Assembly: GCA_902623215.1 (NCBI GenBank)
Contig: CACNSS010000002.1
Coordinates: forward strand, 62,001-126,000
Length of the DNA stretch: 64,000 bases
Origin: an uncultured Pelagibacteraceae bacterium
Lineage (GTDB): Bacteria > Pseudomonadota > Alphaproteobacteria > Pelagibacterales > Pelagibacteraceae
Direction: 5' to 3'
Shown here: piece after piece, positions 21,001 to 31,884 of the stretch
Layout of the letters: the number at the start of each line of letters is the position of its first letter
How positions within the stretch are numbered: the stretch's first letter is position 1
Position numbers and translations under genes: made by a program
Notes under the pieces: model-generated
Databases searched by the model: none
Told to the model about the DNA's origin: nothing
Seen by the model: the letters and a program-made list of their open reading frames with translations, nothing else

Positions 21001-21261
21001 ATATAAAATATATACTATAAGATTGTAGTATTATTAGGGAATGTGAATAATGGTAACTATTTTTTATCAACATTTTATCAACCATTTATTCTTAATTTTA
21101 TCATTAATTAATATGTAGTTTATGAATTACTTAATCATTTGTATATTTATTTTCCACTTGATAAAGAATGTGAATAAAACCCTTATTTTACAGGCTATTT
21201 ATTATAAAAATAAATTTGTTTAATTTTATTAAAATATTACAAAGATATTAACTAAATATAC
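21001..21261. other. Putative chromosomal replication origin (oriC)
   Basis: AT-rich gap between hemE(-) and DUF299/ppsR(+), the oriC position in Caulobacter/Rickettsia. Two perfect TTATTCACA boxes (as TGTGAATAA at 21042-21050 and 21169-21177). TTATCAAC(A/C) at 21064 and 21075, also matching IHF consensus WATCAANNNNTTR. Coding-strand switch at this point. Confidence 0.82.
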
Positions 21262-22092
21262 ATGACTAATACTTATCAAATTTTTTTGATCTCAGATTCT
21301 ACAGGAGAGACTTTGGATAGAATTTTTTTATCCTTAAAAGCTCAATTTAAAAATATTGATTATAAAGTTAATTCATATTCCTTTACACGAACTGAAAATC
21401 AGATATCAAAAATTCTTAATTTAGCTGAAAAAGAGAAAAATTCTATAATTTTGTATACAATTGTAGATAACAATTTGGCCAAAACTTTAGCTAATGCGTG
21501 TGGTAAAAAAAGAATACCTTGTTTTGGAGTCTTGGGAAGCTTAATATTGAGTTTTTCCAAATTATTTAATCAAAGAGCATCCCATGAACCAAGTGGACAG
21601 CACATTCTAAATGATGAATATTATAATAGAATCGAAGCTATACAGTACACAATGAATCATGATGACGGAAATTTATTAGATGATGCACAAAAATCTGATA
21701 TAATTTTGTTGGGTGTTAGCAGAACAAGTAAAACACCTACATCAATATATTTGGCTAACAAAGGCTATAGAACAGCAAACATACCGCTCGTGAACAAAAA
21801 TTCTATACCAGAATTTTTAAAAAAAAATCCTGAAAACTTTTGCGTTGTTGGTTTAACAACAGAAGCAGAGAGACTGGTTGACATTAGAAAAAATCGAATA
21901 ACTTCTTTGAAAAATAATAAAAATAAAGATTATACAGATCTAGAAAAAATTAAAAAAGAAGTTGATAATGCAAAAGATACCTTCAGAAAATATAAGTGGC
22001 CTATGATAGATGTGACAAGAAAATCAGTCGAGGAAACTGCTGCTTCAGTAATAAAAATTCATAAAATTTTTTCAAACAAAAAAAATGCTTAA
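21262..22092 (+). CDS. ppsR: Pyruvate,phosphate/water dikinase regulatory protein (DUF299)
   Basis: QIFLISDSTGETLDRI, DIILLGVSRTSKTPTSIYLANKGYRTANIPLV. Confidence 0.93.
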   Translation: MTNTYQIFLISDSTGETLDRIFLSLKAQFKNIDYKVNSYSFTRTENQISKILNLAEKEKNSIILYTIVDNNLAKTLANACGKKRIPCFGVLGSLILSFSKLFNQRASHEPSGQHILNDEYYNRIEAIQYTMNHDDGNLLDDAQKSDIILLGVSRTSKTPTSIYLANKGYRTANIPLVNKNSIPEFLKKNPENFCVVGLTTEAERLVDIRKNRITSLKNNKNKDYTDLEKIKKEVDNAKDTFRKYKWPMIDVTRKSVEETAASVIKIHKIFSNKKNA

Positions 22093-22672
22093 AAAAATTA
22101 TTTTGGCTTCAAAAAGTAAGGTTAGAAAAGAAATTTTAGACAAAAACAATATAAAAAGCATTGTTGAACCATCTAACGTTGATGAAGATGTTGTTAAATC
22201 GAGTTTGTTAAATGAAAAAGCAACTCCAGAAACTATTTCAAAAAACTTGGCAGAGTTAAAAGCAAACAAAGTAAGCATGAAGTATCCAGATCAAATAGTT
22301 ATAGGGGCTGACAGTGTTATTGATCTAGAGGGGAAATTGATATCAAAACCCGAAAATAGAGATGAAGCTTTAACAATTTTAAAAATGCTAAATGGTAAAA
22401 TCCATTATCTAATAAGCTCTGTTTGTATATCTAAAAACGGGATGATGATTTGGAATTATACAGATAAAGCCCAACTGACAATGAAGAATTTCACTGAAAA
22501 CCAGTTACTTAACTATTTATCTAAAATAAGTGATGATGCGCTTTATTCATATAACGTTTATCAGATTGAAGGTGAGGGAAAAATGCTGTTTTCCAAAATA
22601 GAAGGTAATGAAAATACTATTATGGGCCTTCCAATAGACAAAATTAGAGATTATTTAAAAAGTTATGAATAA
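22085..22672 (+). CDS. maf: Maf-family nucleotide pyrophosphatase
   Basis: IILASKSKVRKEIL, IVIGADSVIDLEGKLISKP, MGLPI. Confidence 0.92.
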   Translation: MLKKIILASKSKVRKEILDKNNIKSIVEPSNVDEDVVKSSLLNEKATPETISKNLAELKANKVSMKYPDQIVIGADSVIDLEGKLISKPENRDEALTILKMLNGKIHYLISSVCISKNGMMIWNYTDKAQLTMKNFTENQLLNYLSKISDDALYSYNVYQIEGEGKMLFSKIEGNENTIMGLPIDKIRDYLKSYE

Positions 22673-23459
22673 ATATTTAGTCATTGGTAATCCGATAGAT
22701 CACTCTTTATCTCCTGCACTTCATAACCATTGGCTAAAAGAAAATAATATCAATGCCACATATGATAAAATTAAACTTGAGGATCATGAAATTAAAAATT
22801 TTATCCAAAATATTAAAGAACAAAAAGTAGCTGGTTGTAACGTAACTGTACCTTTTAAAAAAACAGTTATTCCTTTTTTGGATAAATTAAGCCCAGAGGC
22901 AGACCAAACTCAATCAGTAAATACAATTACATTTGATAATGGTGTTTTAGTTGGACATAATACAGACATAGCTGGTTTTGATGCTGCAATAAAAAAATTA
23001 AATTTTAGTTTAAAGAGAAAGAGAGTTTTAATTTTAGGTGCTGGCGGTGTAGTTTCTTCAATAATTCTTGCTTTAAAAAATATGCAGGTTCAAGAGATAA
23101 CAATAAGCAATAGGACAAGAGAGAAGGCAGAGAGTTTGAGAGTTTTATTTAATAATCTTAAAGTTTTAGAATGGGGAAAATTAATCGATTTTGATATGGT
23201 AATCAATGCTACAAGCCTTGGTTTAAATAACGAAAAAATTAATTTAGATTTTACAAGTTTAGGAAAAAATAAATTATTTTATGACGTAATTTATAATCCT
23301 CACGAAACCCACTTTTTGAAATTGGGTAAACAATCGGGAAACATGACAGAAAATGGAAAAACCATGTTTGTTTATCAGGCCCTAGAGGCATTTAAATTAT
23401 GGCACAAAATAGAACCAAAAATTAATCAAGAGACATTAAAGATTTTGGATAATGATTAA
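22665..23459 (+). CDS. aroE: Shikimate dehydrogenase
   Basis: VIGNPIDHSLSPALHNHWL, VAGCNVTVPFKK, GHNTDIAGF, ILGAGGVVSS. Confidence 0.96.
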   Translation: MNKYLVIGNPIDHSLSPALHNHWLKENNINATYDKIKLEDHEIKNFIQNIKEQKVAGCNVTVPFKKTVIPFLDKLSPEADQTQSVNTITFDNGVLVGHNTDIAGFDAAIKKLNFSLKRKRVLILGAGGVVSSIILALKNMQVQEITISNRTREKAESLRVLFNNLKVLEWGKLIDFDMVINATSLGLNNEKINLDFTSLGKNKLFYDVIYNPHETHFLKLGKQSGNMTENGKTMFVYQALEAFKLWHKIEPKINQETLKILDND

Positions 23460-24021
23460 AATTGGAATTTTAGGTGACATAGGATCTGGAAAAAGTATTG
23501 TTGCAAAGTCATTCGGTTATCCAGTATTTAATGCGGATAATGAGGTGGTTAAAATATATAAAAAAAACAAAATTTGTTTTATAAAATTAAAAAAACTATT
23601 ACCAAAATATATTAAGACATTTCCAATAGACAAAACAGAATTAACGAGTGCAATTTTAAGTAATAAAAATAATATTAAAAAAATCACTAAAGTAGTTCAC
23701 CCAATTGTTAGAAAAAAATTAAATTTGTTCCTTTTAAAAAATAAAAAAAGAAAGCTAGTTATTTTAGATATTCCTTTATTATTAGAGAATAAAATAAAAA
23801 TTAAAGATACAATTTTAGTTTTTGTTGAAGCAAAGAAATCAGATATTTTGAAAAGGCTAAGCAAGAGAAAGAGTTTCAACAATAGAATATTAAAAAGATT
23901 GAAAGAAATTCAACTACCGCTTGATTATAAAAAAAGGAAGTCTAGATATGTAATAAAGAATTATCATACAAAAAAGTTTGTTAGAAAAAGTGTAAAAAAT
24001 CTTTTAAAAAAGATCTTATAA
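23452..24021 (+). CDS. coaE: Dephospho-CoA kinase
   Basis: IGILGDIGSGKSIVAKSF, PVFNADNEV, LDIPLLLE. Confidence 0.92.
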   Translation: MIKIGILGDIGSGKSIVAKSFGYPVFNADNEVVKIYKKNKICFIKLKKLLPKYIKTFPIDKTELTSAILSNKNNIKKITKVVHPIVRKKLNLFLLKNKKRKLVILDIPLLLENKIKIKDTILVFVEAKKSDILKRLSKRKSFNNRILKRLKEIQLPLDYKKRKSRYVIKNYHTKKFVRKSVKNLLKKIL

Positions 24022-24683
24022 TGAAAGAAATTGTTTTAGACACCGAGACCACTGGTATTTCTGTAAAAGAGGGCCATAGAATTGTTGAGATTGGTTGTAT
24101 CGAACTTGATAATTTAGTTCCCACAAAAAATAAATTTCATTGTTATTTAAATCCAGATAGAAAAGTTTCTCAAAAAGCCTTTGAGGTCCATGGTTACAGT
24201 GATGATTTTTTATCAAAGCAAAAGAAATTTTTAGAAATCGCAGATGAATTTTTAGAATTTATTAAAAATAAAAAGATCATTATACATAATGCAGAATTCG
24301 ATTTATCTCATTTAAATAATGAATTAAAAATCATAGGTAAAAAAGAAATTAATAATGAGATAATAGACACATTAATTTTAGCACGAGATAAATTTCCAGG
24401 ATCGCCCTCAAATTTAGATGCATTATGCAAAAGATATAGAATTGATAATTCAAGAAGAGTGAAACATACAGCTTTAGTTGATTGCGATTTATTAGCTAAA
24501 GTTTATATTAATTTGATAGATCAGAAAGAACCTACATTAAATTTTAGTATCGAAGAAAAAGCTTCTAAACAATCTGTTAATGAAAAAATAAATTATTTTA
24601 AAAAAGTAATTTTACCAACGAAAGAGGAATTACAAAAACATAATGATTTTTTAAAATCACATCTTAAAAAAAATTTTTTTTAA
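24021..24683 (+). CDS. dnaQ: DNA polymerase III epsilon subunit (3'-5' exonuclease)
   Basis: EIVLDTETTGISVKEGHRIVEIGCIEL, HNAEFDLSHLN, RVKHTALVDCDLLAKVY. Confidence 0.95.
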   Translation: MKEIVLDTETTGISVKEGHRIVEIGCIELDNLVPTKNKFHCYLNPDRKVSQKAFEVHGYSDDFLSKQKKFLEIADEFLEFIKNKKIIIHNAEFDLSHLNNELKIIGKKEINNEIIDTLILARDKFPGSPSNLDALCKRYRIDNSRRVKHTALVDCDLLAKVYINLIDQKEPTLNFSIEEKASKQSVNEKINYFKKVILPTKEELQKHNDFLKSHLKKNFF

Positions 24684-25102
24684 TTAATATTTTGTTTGTA
24701 TAAATCCTCAAAATCTATTTCTTTTTCAATTTTGATTGCAGGGTATCCAGAGTTATGAAGTAAATTTATTAATGTTTTCTCTACATCAGGGAAAATTTCT
24801 TTTTGAACATCTACAAGGACTATTTTTTCTAAAATCTTTTTATCTTTAAGATTTTCATCGATCTGCACAATAGATGAATAAATAAATTCAAAAATTGATT
24901 TTTTGGTGCCTTCGTTTTTATCATAAAATCTTATGGCAGTATTCACCTCTATTAATCTACTTTTGATTGCTTTTGAATTTATATCAATACCCAACTGATA
25001 TTGAGAAATATGATCCTTCACATACATGTATGTTTCAACATCAGGTGTCTCACTAGACATATCTTTGATAAATTTTGCTAAAATTTTATAATTTTTTGTC
25101 AT
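24680..25102 (-). CDS. secB: Protein-export chaperone SecB
   Basis: KDMSSETPDVETY, IDFEDLYKQN; synteny dnaQ-secB-fxsA. Confidence 0.85.
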   Translation of the reverse strand: MTKNYKILAKFIKDMSSETPDVETYMYVKDHISQYQLGIDINSKAIKSRLIEVNTAIRFYDKNEGTKKSIFEFIYSSIVQIDENLKDKKILEKIVLVDVQKEIFPDVEKTLINLLHNSGYPAIKIEKEIDFEDLYKQNIN

Positions 25103-25511
25103 CTTCTTTTTCTATATCTTCATACTCACCATCAATGAAATTTTCATCTTTTTTTGTTTTAACTTTAAACTTAGATGAAAAGTTTTTTAAAATTAGTTTT
25201 CTTGTTAGCGGAAATATTAGAAGAAAACCAATGACGTCTGTCATAAAGCCAGGAATGATTAATAATACAGCTGCAAAAGCTATTATCGCACCTGATATAA
25301 TTTCATAAGCAGGTAATTCATTTTTTACTAATTGAATAAAACCAGACTTCAAAGTGTTTAAACCCTCATATCTTGCATAAATTATTCCAATAATTGCTGT
25401 AATAAATATTAATGAGATAGTATTAAATGCTCCAATTTGAGACCCAATTTTTATAAATAAGTAAATTTCAATAATTGGTACTAGAATTATGGCTATTAGG
25501 ACTGAGTTCAT
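25086..25511 (-). CDS. fxsA: FxsA family membrane protein
   Basis: VPIIEIYLFIKIGSQIGAFNTISLIFITAIIGIIYARYEG, IPGFMTDVIGFLLIFP. Confidence 0.9.
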   Translation of the reverse strand: MNSVLIAIILVPIIEIYLFIKIGSQIGAFNTISLIFITAIIGIIYARYEGLNTLKSGFIQLVKNELPAYEIISGAIIAFAAVLLIIPGFMTDVIGFLLIFPLTRKLILKNFSSKFKVKTKKDENFIDGEYEDIEKEDDKKL

Positions 25512-25568
25512 TTGTCTTTAATTTAATTGCTAGTTGAAATTATTCAACTTAGTAATTACTATCAAAGA

Positions 25569-26165
25569 ATGAATTATAGTTTCGAATATATAGATATTAT
25601 CCTACTAGCCATGATAGCGGGCTTTATCTTCTTGAGATTAAGAGGAATTCTGGGAAAAAGGTCAGGTTTTGAAGGTAAAGTTAATCCACAATTTGAAAAT
25701 ATTCTAAAAAAAGCCCAGGCAGAAAATATAGTTAAGATTAAAGAAAACTTTGACGAAGAGGCTCAAAGAGAATTTTTACAAGGTGCAAAAATTGCTTATG
25801 AAACTATAATTACCGATTTTAGCGACCAAGATAATAAGATTACTAATAGTAAACCATTGTTGAGTGAAAAAATTTATTCTCAATTTAAAACTGCTTTAGT
25901 TGACAGAAGTAAAAGGGGGCATTTTGCTGAAATTACATTTATTGGTATCAATTCAGCGAAAATAAAAGAACATAATAAAATTGGCTCTATTCTTAGAGTA
26001 ACAGTAGATTTTGTTGCTGAAGTAATAACATGCATAAAAGATAAAGAGAAAAAAATAATTTCAGGTGATCCAGAGACAATTAAAAAAATTTACGATACTT
26101 GGGTATTCTCAAGAGATACAAAATCAAACAATCCCAACTGGCAACTTGTTGATACTCTAACCTAA
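25569..26165 (+). CDS. Tim44-like domain protein (TimA)
   Basis: N-terminal TM, RSGFEGK...AREFLQGAKIAYETII-type Tim44 pattern, DTWVFSRDTKSNNPNWQLV. Confidence 0.88.
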   Translation: MNYSFEYIDIILLAMIAGFIFLRLRGILGKRSGFEGKVNPQFENILKKAQAENIVKIKENFDEEAQREFLQGAKIAYETIITDFSDQDNKITNSKPLLSEKIYSQFKTALVDRSKRGHFAEITFIGINSAKIKEHNKIGSILRVTVDFVAEVITCIKDKEKKIISGDPETIKKIYDTWVFSRDTKSNNPNWQLVDTLT

Positions 26166-26573
26166 TTGAATAGTAATATTTCAGATAAAGATAAAAAAGA
26201 TTGGGAAAATTTTTTATCTAAAAATGATCCTTTACCAAATAAAGATTTAGTTAATAAAAAAAAATATACTCATGACAAAAAATATTATGACTTTCATGGC
26301 TTTTCTTTGGATGATGCGAACAAAACAATACACAAGCTAATTAAAGATTCTTACAAAAACGGGATAAGAAAATTGGTAATTGTGACAGGAAAAGGCATTC
26401 ATTCAGATAATGAAAAAAATCCTTACTCATCTAAAGATTTTGGTATCTTAAAATATTCTTTGCCCGAATACATAAAGAATCATTCAGAATTGATGGAATT
26501 GATTAATGAAATAAAAGATGCAGATATTGAAGATGGGGGAAGTGGTGCGTTTTATATTTTTTTGAAAAAATAA
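26166..26573 (+). CDS. Smr-domain protein
   Basis: DFHGFSLDDANKTIHKLIKDSYKNGIRKLVIVTGKG...GGSGAFYIFLKK; TTG start. Confidence 0.88.
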   Translation: MNSNISDKDKKDWENFLSKNDPLPNKDLVNKKKYTHDKKYYDFHGFSLDDANKTIHKLIKDSYKNGIRKLVIVTGKGIHSDNEKNPYSSKDFGILKYSLPEYIKNHSELMELINEIKDADIEDGGSGAFYIFLKK

Positions 26574-26599
26574 CTTAAAATAATGACTATTTTAGGTAA

Positions 26600-27973
26600 C
26601 TATAAAATAAATTTTGATAAATCAGTGTCCCTAACAAGATTATCCAGATTTTTGTTTATATAGTTTTTATCAATAGTAATTTTTTCTCCAGATCTGTCTG
26701 TTGCAGTAAAGCTTATTTCATCTAAAATTTTTTCAATAATCGTGTGTAATCTTCTTGCTCCGATATTTTCAACTGTAGCATTTACTTCAGAAGCAATGTT
26801 GGCTATTGCGTCTATACCATCTTCAGAAAACTCCAGTTCAACATTTTCAGTTTTTAAGAGAGCAACATATTGTTTAATCAAACTGTAGTCTGGTTCTTTT
26901 AAAATTCTTTTAAAATCTTCACTTGTTAAAGCTTCTAGCTCAACTCTTATAGGTAATCGTCCTTGCAATTCTGGTAACAAATCTGATGGTTTAGCAAGTT
27001 GAAATGCGCCTGACGCAATAAACAAAATATGATCTGTTTTAATAGGACCATATTTAGTATTTACTGTAGTTCCTTCGATCAGGGGCAACAAGTCTCTTTG
27101 CACACCTTCTCTTGAGACATCACCACCAACTCTATCTGTTCTTCCAGAAATCTTATCTATTTCATCTAAGAAAACTATACCGTTATTTTCTGTTGAAATT
27201 TTTGCAGCTTTAATAATTTTATCTTGCTCAATTAATTTATCAGATTCATCATTTATTAAAATTTCATGAGATTCTTTTACAGTCATTTTTTTCTTTTTTT
27301 CTTTAGCACCCATTGATTTTCCAAGCATTTCACCAATATTAATCATGCCAACATTTGCACCAGGCATTCCAGGGATCTCAAAAGAAGTGGAATTAGAACC
27401 TGTATCACTTACTGCAATTTCAATTTCATTGTCATCTAAATCACCATTTCTTAATCTTTGTCTAAAGCTTTCTCTAGTAGCAGCGCTTGCTTTTTTTCCA
27501 ACCAAAGCATCTAAAACTTTCTCTTCAGCGAGTTTTTGTGCCTTGGTTTTAACTTCTTTTCTTTTTTTTATTTTTTCCATTGAAATGGCTATTTCAACAA
27601 GGTCTCTAACAATTTGTTCAACATCTCTTCCAACATAACCAACCTCTGTAAATCTTGTTGCCTCAACTTTAACAAAAGGTGCCTCAGCTAGTTTTGATAA
27701 TCTTCTTGATATTTCAGTTTTTCCTACTCCAGTTGGACCAATCATTAAGATATTTTTTGGAAGAACTTCATTTTTCATTTCACCTTTAAGAGCTTGTCTT
27801 CTCCATCTATTTCTTAAGGCAACCGCAACTGCTTTTTTTGCTTTATTCTGTCCAACAACAAATCTATCTAATTCAGATACAATTTCCCTTGGTGAAAGCG
27901 AACTACCTAAAAACTCTTCTTTTGAGTCTTTTTTATCTGTTGGGTGTAGTTGTGTAACGTTTGACTTATCCAT
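26600..27973 (-). CDS. hslU: ATP-dependent protease ATPase subunit HslU
   Basis: [52 protein letters not shown]. Confidence 0.98.
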   Translation of the reverse strand: MDKSNVTQLHPTDKKDSKEEFLGSSLSPREIVSELDRFVVGQNKAKKAVAVALRNRWRRQALKGEMKNEVLPKNILMIGPTGVGKTEISRRLSKLAEAPFVKVEATRFTEVGYVGRDVEQIVRDLVEIAISMEKIKKRKEVKTKAQKLAEEKVLDALVGKKASAATRESFRQRLRNGDLDDNEIEIAVSDTGSNSTSFEIPGMPGANVGMINIGEMLGKSMGAKEKKKKMTVKESHEILINDESDKLIEQDKIIKAAKISTENNGIVFLDEIDKISGRTDRVGGDVSREGVQRDLLPLIEGTTVNTKYGPIKTDHILFIASGAFQLAKPSDLLPELQGRLPIRVELEALTSEDFKRILKEPDYSLIKQYVALLKTENVELEFSEDGIDAIANIASEVNATVENIGARRLHTIIEKILDEISFTATDRSGEKITIDKNYINKNLDNLVRDTDLSKFIL

Positions 27974-28488
27974 TATATTTTTTCAATTTTAACATTATTA
28001 TTTGTAAAAACACAAATTTCTGCTGCAACCTCTATCGCTTTTTTTGCAACTTGCTCAGCATTCATGTCAGTTCCAATTAAAACTTTTCCTGCTGCTAGGG
28101 CATAATTTCCACCGGAACCAATCCCAATAACATCTCCCTCAGGCTCCAGAACATCTCCTGTACCAGAGATTATGTAACTGTTTTCTTTATCACCAATTGC
28201 CATTAGTGCCTCAAGTCTTCTCAGATATTTATCTGTTCGCCAATCTTTTGCTAACTCGACTGCTGCTCTTGATAAATTTCCTGCATGTTTTTCTAATTTT
28301 GCTTCCAGTCTTTCAAACAATGTTAAAGCATCTGCTGTAGATCCTGCAAATCCTGCTACAACACCTCTTTTATCAATTTTTCTAACCTTTGAAGCGGTGC
28401 TTTTCACAACTGTATTTCCCATACTTACCTGCCCATCACCTGCAACTACTACTTCTTTATTTTTTCTAACTAATACTATTGTTGTCAT
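27973..28488 (-). CDS. hslV: ATP-dependent protease subunit HslV
   Basis: [46 protein letters not shown]. Confidence 0.98.
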   Translation of the reverse strand: MTTIVLVRKNKEVVVAGDGQVSMGNTVVKSTASKVRKIDKRGVVAGFAGSTADALTLFERLEAKLEKHAGNLSRAAVELAKDWRTDKYLRRLEALMAIGDKENSYIISGTGDVLEPEGDVIGIGSGGNYALAAGKVLIGTDMNAEQVAKKAIEVAAEICVFTNNNVKIEKI

Positions 28489-28579
28489 AGCTTATAAATG
28501 GATACTAATTTTGATACTTCAAGCCCGAGTTTAGTATTATTGCCATAATTGAATAATATATGTATACCTCTTTTTAATT

Positions 28580-29170
28580 ATGAAGCGTAAAGGTAAAATT
28601 AGTCGAAAAACGAAAGAGACAAGCATCAGTGTTGATTTGAATATTGATGGAAAAGGTAAATATAAAATTGATACAGGCATAGGTTTCTTAAATCACATGC
28701 TAGAACAGTTATCTAAACATTCCTCTATTGACATGACTATCAAAGCCAAAGGCGATACTCATATAGATCTTCATCACACTACAGAGGACACTGGTATTGC
28801 GATAGGTGAGGCTTTAAAGAAAGCCTTAAAAAAATCTGTTGGCATTAGAAGATATGCCCATGCGATGATACCTATGGATGAAACTTTGTCCCGTGTAGCT
28901 CTTGATATTTCTAATAGACCCTATTTGATTTGGAACGTTAATCTTAAAGTAGAAAAACTTGGAGAAATGGATACTGAACTTTTTAAAGAATGGTTTCAAG
29001 CATTTTCACAAGCTGCTGGAATTACTTTACATGTTGAGAATATTTATGGTGATAACAGTCACCACATAATAGAGTCTTGCTTTAAAGGTTTAGCAAGATC
29101 TTTACGAGTTGCATTAGAGATAGATCCAAGGAATAAAAAAACAATTCCTTCTACAAAAGGTTCTTTATAA
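28580..29170 (+). CDS. hisB: Imidazoleglycerol-phosphate dehydratase
   Basis: [37 protein letters not shown]. Confidence 0.97.
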   Translation: MKRKGKISRKTKETSISVDLNIDGKGKYKIDTGIGFLNHMLEQLSKHSSIDMTIKAKGDTHIDLHHTTEDTGIAIGEALKKALKKSVGIRRYAHAMIPMDETLSRVALDISNRPYLIWNVNLKVEKLGEMDTELFKEWFQAFSQAAGITLHVENIYGDNSHHIIESCFKGLARSLRVALEIDPRNKKTIPSTKGSL

Positions 29171-29175
29171 GCTTA

Positions 29176-29802
29176 ATGAAAGTTACAATTGTTGATTATA
29201 ATTCGGGCAATATTAGCTCGGTGATAAACTCATTTGAAGAAGTTGCTAAAAATAAAGTAAATATCGAGGTAACTTCAGATTTAGGTAAGATTAAATCAAG
29301 TGATAAATTAGTTTTACCAGGCCAGGGCTCATTTAAAGGTTGCGTAGATGCCTTAAATAAAACTGATGGTTTAACGGAAGCTCTAAACGAATTTGCAATA
29401 AACAATAAAAAACCACTTCTTGGAATTTGTGTAGGCTTACAAATGTTTGCTGATGTTGGGTATGAAGAAACCGAAACGAAAGGATTAGGATGGATTTCGG
29501 GTAAAGTTTCTAAAATAGATAACCAAAATGGTAAATTTAAACTTCCTCATATTGGGTGGAACCAGATAAATATTGTAAAGGATAGTAAACTTTTTAGAGA
29601 TATTGAAAATAACTCACATATGTATTTTGTACACAGTTACGAATTTGTACCTAATGATAAAAATGTAATTTCAGCAACAACAGATTATTCATCAAATATT
29701 GTTTGTTCTGTTGAAAAAGAAAATATCTTTGGAACACAATTTCACCCAGAGAAGAGTGATAAAATAGGATTAAAAATAATTGATAATTTTATAAATTTGT
29801 AA
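29176..29802 (+). CDS. hisH: Imidazole glycerol phosphate synthase subunit HisH
   Basis: VDYNSGNISSVINSFE, LPGQGSF, LLGICVGLQMFAD, FGTQFHPEKS. Confidence 0.96.
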   Translation: MKVTIVDYNSGNISSVINSFEEVAKNKVNIEVTSDLGKIKSSDKLVLPGQGSFKGCVDALNKTDGLTEALNEFAINNKKPLLGICVGLQMFADVGYEETETKGLGWISGKVSKIDNQNGKFKLPHIGWNQINIVKDSKLFRDIENNSHMYFVHSYEFVPNDKNVISATTDYSSNIVCSVEKENIFGTQFHPEKSDKIGLKIIDNFINL

Positions 29803-30519
29803 ATGAAAATATTTCCTGCAATAGACATTAAAGATAAAAAGTGTGTAAGATTAGTAAAAGGAGATTTTGACAATAAAACCGAGTACGAACCGTCTCCAGT
29901 TGAGCAAGCTGGAAAATATAAAGATCACGGATTTAAAAATTTACACATAGTTGATTTAGATGGTGCTTTAACTGGTGAGACAGTAAATTTAGACATCATC
30001 AAAGGTATAGTTGGCAAATTTAATTTAAAAGTTGAGGTAGGTGGTGGAATTAGAAGTATCGATAGTATTAAAAAATACATTGATGGGGGTGTTGATAAAG
30101 TAATTTTAGGAAGTGCTGCAATAAAAGATAAAAACTTTCTAAAAGATGCTTGTCAAAAATTTCCTGATAAAATTGCTTTAGGTTTAGATGCAAAAGATGG
30201 ATATTTATCGGTTTCAGGTTGGAAAGAAAATTCAAATCAATTAACTTTAGATTATTTAAAAGAAGTTAACGAATATGGTGTTAAAAGATTGATTTATACG
30301 GATATAAATCGAGATGGCATGAAACAAAGCCCAAATTTTGATGAAACATCAAGAGTTGCAGAGATATCAAATTGTCCAGTAGTTATATCAGGTGGAGTTT
30401 CATCAATAGATGATATTAAAAAAGCCAAAACTTTGAATAATATTGAAGGTGTAATAGTCGGAAAAGCTATTTATGATGGAGATATTAAGTTAGATGAATT
30501 AGTAAAAGAAGATGCTTAA
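29803..30519 (+). CDS. hisA: Phosphoribosylformimino-5-aminoimidazole carboxamide ribotide isomerase
   Basis: [36 protein letters not shown]. Confidence 0.97.
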   Translation: MKIFPAIDIKDKKCVRLVKGDFDNKTEYEPSPVEQAGKYKDHGFKNLHIVDLDGALTGETVNLDIIKGIVGKFNLKVEVGGGIRSIDSIKKYIDGGVDKVILGSAAIKDKNFLKDACQKFPDKIALGLDAKDGYLSVSGWKENSNQLTLDYLKEVNEYGVKRLIYTDINRDGMKQSPNFDETSRVAEISNCPVVISGGVSSIDDIKKAKTLNNIEGVIVGKAIYDGDIKLDELVKEDA

Positions 30520-31267
30520 AAATAGAATTATCCCTTGTTTAGATGTTAAAAATGGTCGTGTAGTTAAAGGTATTAACTTCGTTGAATTGAAAGATGCTGG
30601 GGATCCAGTTGAGCAAGCAAAAATTTACTCTGATGGCGGAGCAGATGAAATATGTTTTTTAGATATTACTGCCTCAAACGAAAATAGAGATACAATTTAT
30701 GATGTAGTTGAGCGAACATCAAAAAATTGTTTTGTCCCTTTAACTGTTGGTGGAGGAGTAAGAAGTATAGATGATATTAATAAATTATTAAATTGTGGTG
30801 CCGATAAAGTATCTATTAATACTGCAGCTGTTGAAAATCCAAAAGTTGTCTTAGATAGCTCAAAAAAGTTTGGTTCACAATGTATTGTTGTTGCGATTGA
30901 TGCAAAGAAGAATGGTGATAAGTGGGAAATATTTACCCATGGAGGTAGAAACAATAGTGGTCTAGACGCTTTGGAGTATGCTAAAAAAATGGAGGACAGT
31001 GGTGCAGGAGAATTACTTGTAACATCAATGGATAGAGATGGAACACAAATAGGTTATGACGTCGATTTGATGAATAAAATTGCATCAAAAGTAAACATAC
31101 CTTTAATTGCCTCAGGAGGTGTTGGTAATCTAGATCATTTGGTTGATGGAATTAAGTTAGGAAATGCAAGTGCAGTTTTAGCAGCCTCAATATTTCACTA
31201 TGGAAAACATTCAGTACGAGAGGCTAAGGAATATTTGGACTCAAAAGGAATTCCTGTTAGAGTTTAG
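30512..31267 (+). CDS. hisF: Imidazole glycerol phosphate synthase subunit HisF
   Basis: [41 protein letters not shown]. Confidence 0.98.
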   Translation: MLKNRIIPCLDVKNGRVVKGINFVELKDAGDPVEQAKIYSDGGADEICFLDITASNENRDTIYDVVERTSKNCFVPLTVGGGVRSIDDINKLLNCGADKVSINTAAVENPKVVLDSSKKFGSQCIVVAIDAKKNGDKWEIFTHGGRNNSGLDALEYAKKMEDSGAGELLVTSMDRDGTQIGYDVDLMNKIASKVNIPLIASGGVGNLDHLVDGIKLGNASAVLAASIFHYGKHSVREAKEYLDSKGIPVRV

Positions 31268-31268
31268 T

Positions 31269-31541
31269 ATGCTAAGCACTCTAGAAAACCTATTTAAACT
31301 AGCGCGTGAAAGAAAAGAAAAACCTGTTGATGGCTCTTATACCAATAGATTATTATCAAACAAATCATTAAGTAAGTCAAAAGTTTTAGAGGAAATAAAT
31401 GAGTTGATTGAGGCTGTAGATAAAGACACCAACAAAATTCATGAAGCTGCTGATGTATTTTATCATTTGATAATTTATCTTGAGGCGCATAATATTAAGA
31501 TTGAGGATATAGAAAAAGAGCTAGAAAAAAGAAGGAAATAA
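31269..31541 (+). CDS. hisE: Phosphoribosyl-ATP pyrophosphatase
   Basis: LENLFKLARERKEKPVDGSYTNRLL...EVNELIEA...EAADVFYHLIIYLE; start at MLSTLENL after hisF. Confidence 0.92.
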   Translation: MLSTLENLFKLARERKEKPVDGSYTNRLLSNKSLSKSKVLEEINELIEAVDKDTNKIHEAADVFYHLIIYLEAHNIKIEDIEKELEKRRK

Positions 31542-31542
31542 A

Positions 31543-31884
31543 ATGAGTAAGATTAAAATTGTTTTAGTCTTTTTATTGTGTTTCGGTCTTTATAAAGGCT
31601 ATGTTGCTTTTTCTGAATTTGAAATTGGAGTTTCCGATCGAGTTGCAGAGCTAGAATTGAATGAAGATATAGAAAAACAAGGAGAAGTCATAGCACTTTT
31701 GATGTATTTAGGCGATCCGTTAGAATTAAAAGAACATTTATTAGTTGAAAAAGAGTCCAAATGTTTAGAGATGAAACAGATAGCTGAGGAAACATCTTTT
31801 GCATATTATGAATGTGCTGTTGTTGACGCTAATTTAAAAGGTGGAAAAATTATCAGTATAAATGCAGAGTTAGAGATTTTATAA
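31543..31884 (+). CDS. Hypothetical protein with N-terminal hydrophobic anchor
   Basis: ORF in his operon context with tight spacing; no family recognised. Confidence 0.7.
   Translation: MSKIKIVLVFLLCFGLYKGYVAFSEFEIGVSDRVAELELNEDIEKQGEVIALLMYLGDPLELKEHLLVEKESKCLEMKQIAEETSFAYYECAVVDANLKGGKIISINAELEIL

Noticed and set aside
21091-21106. CtrA-like TTAA-N7-TTAA site in the putative oriC
   Set aside because: The spacing by eye is 8 rather than 7, and TTAA is very common in this composition.
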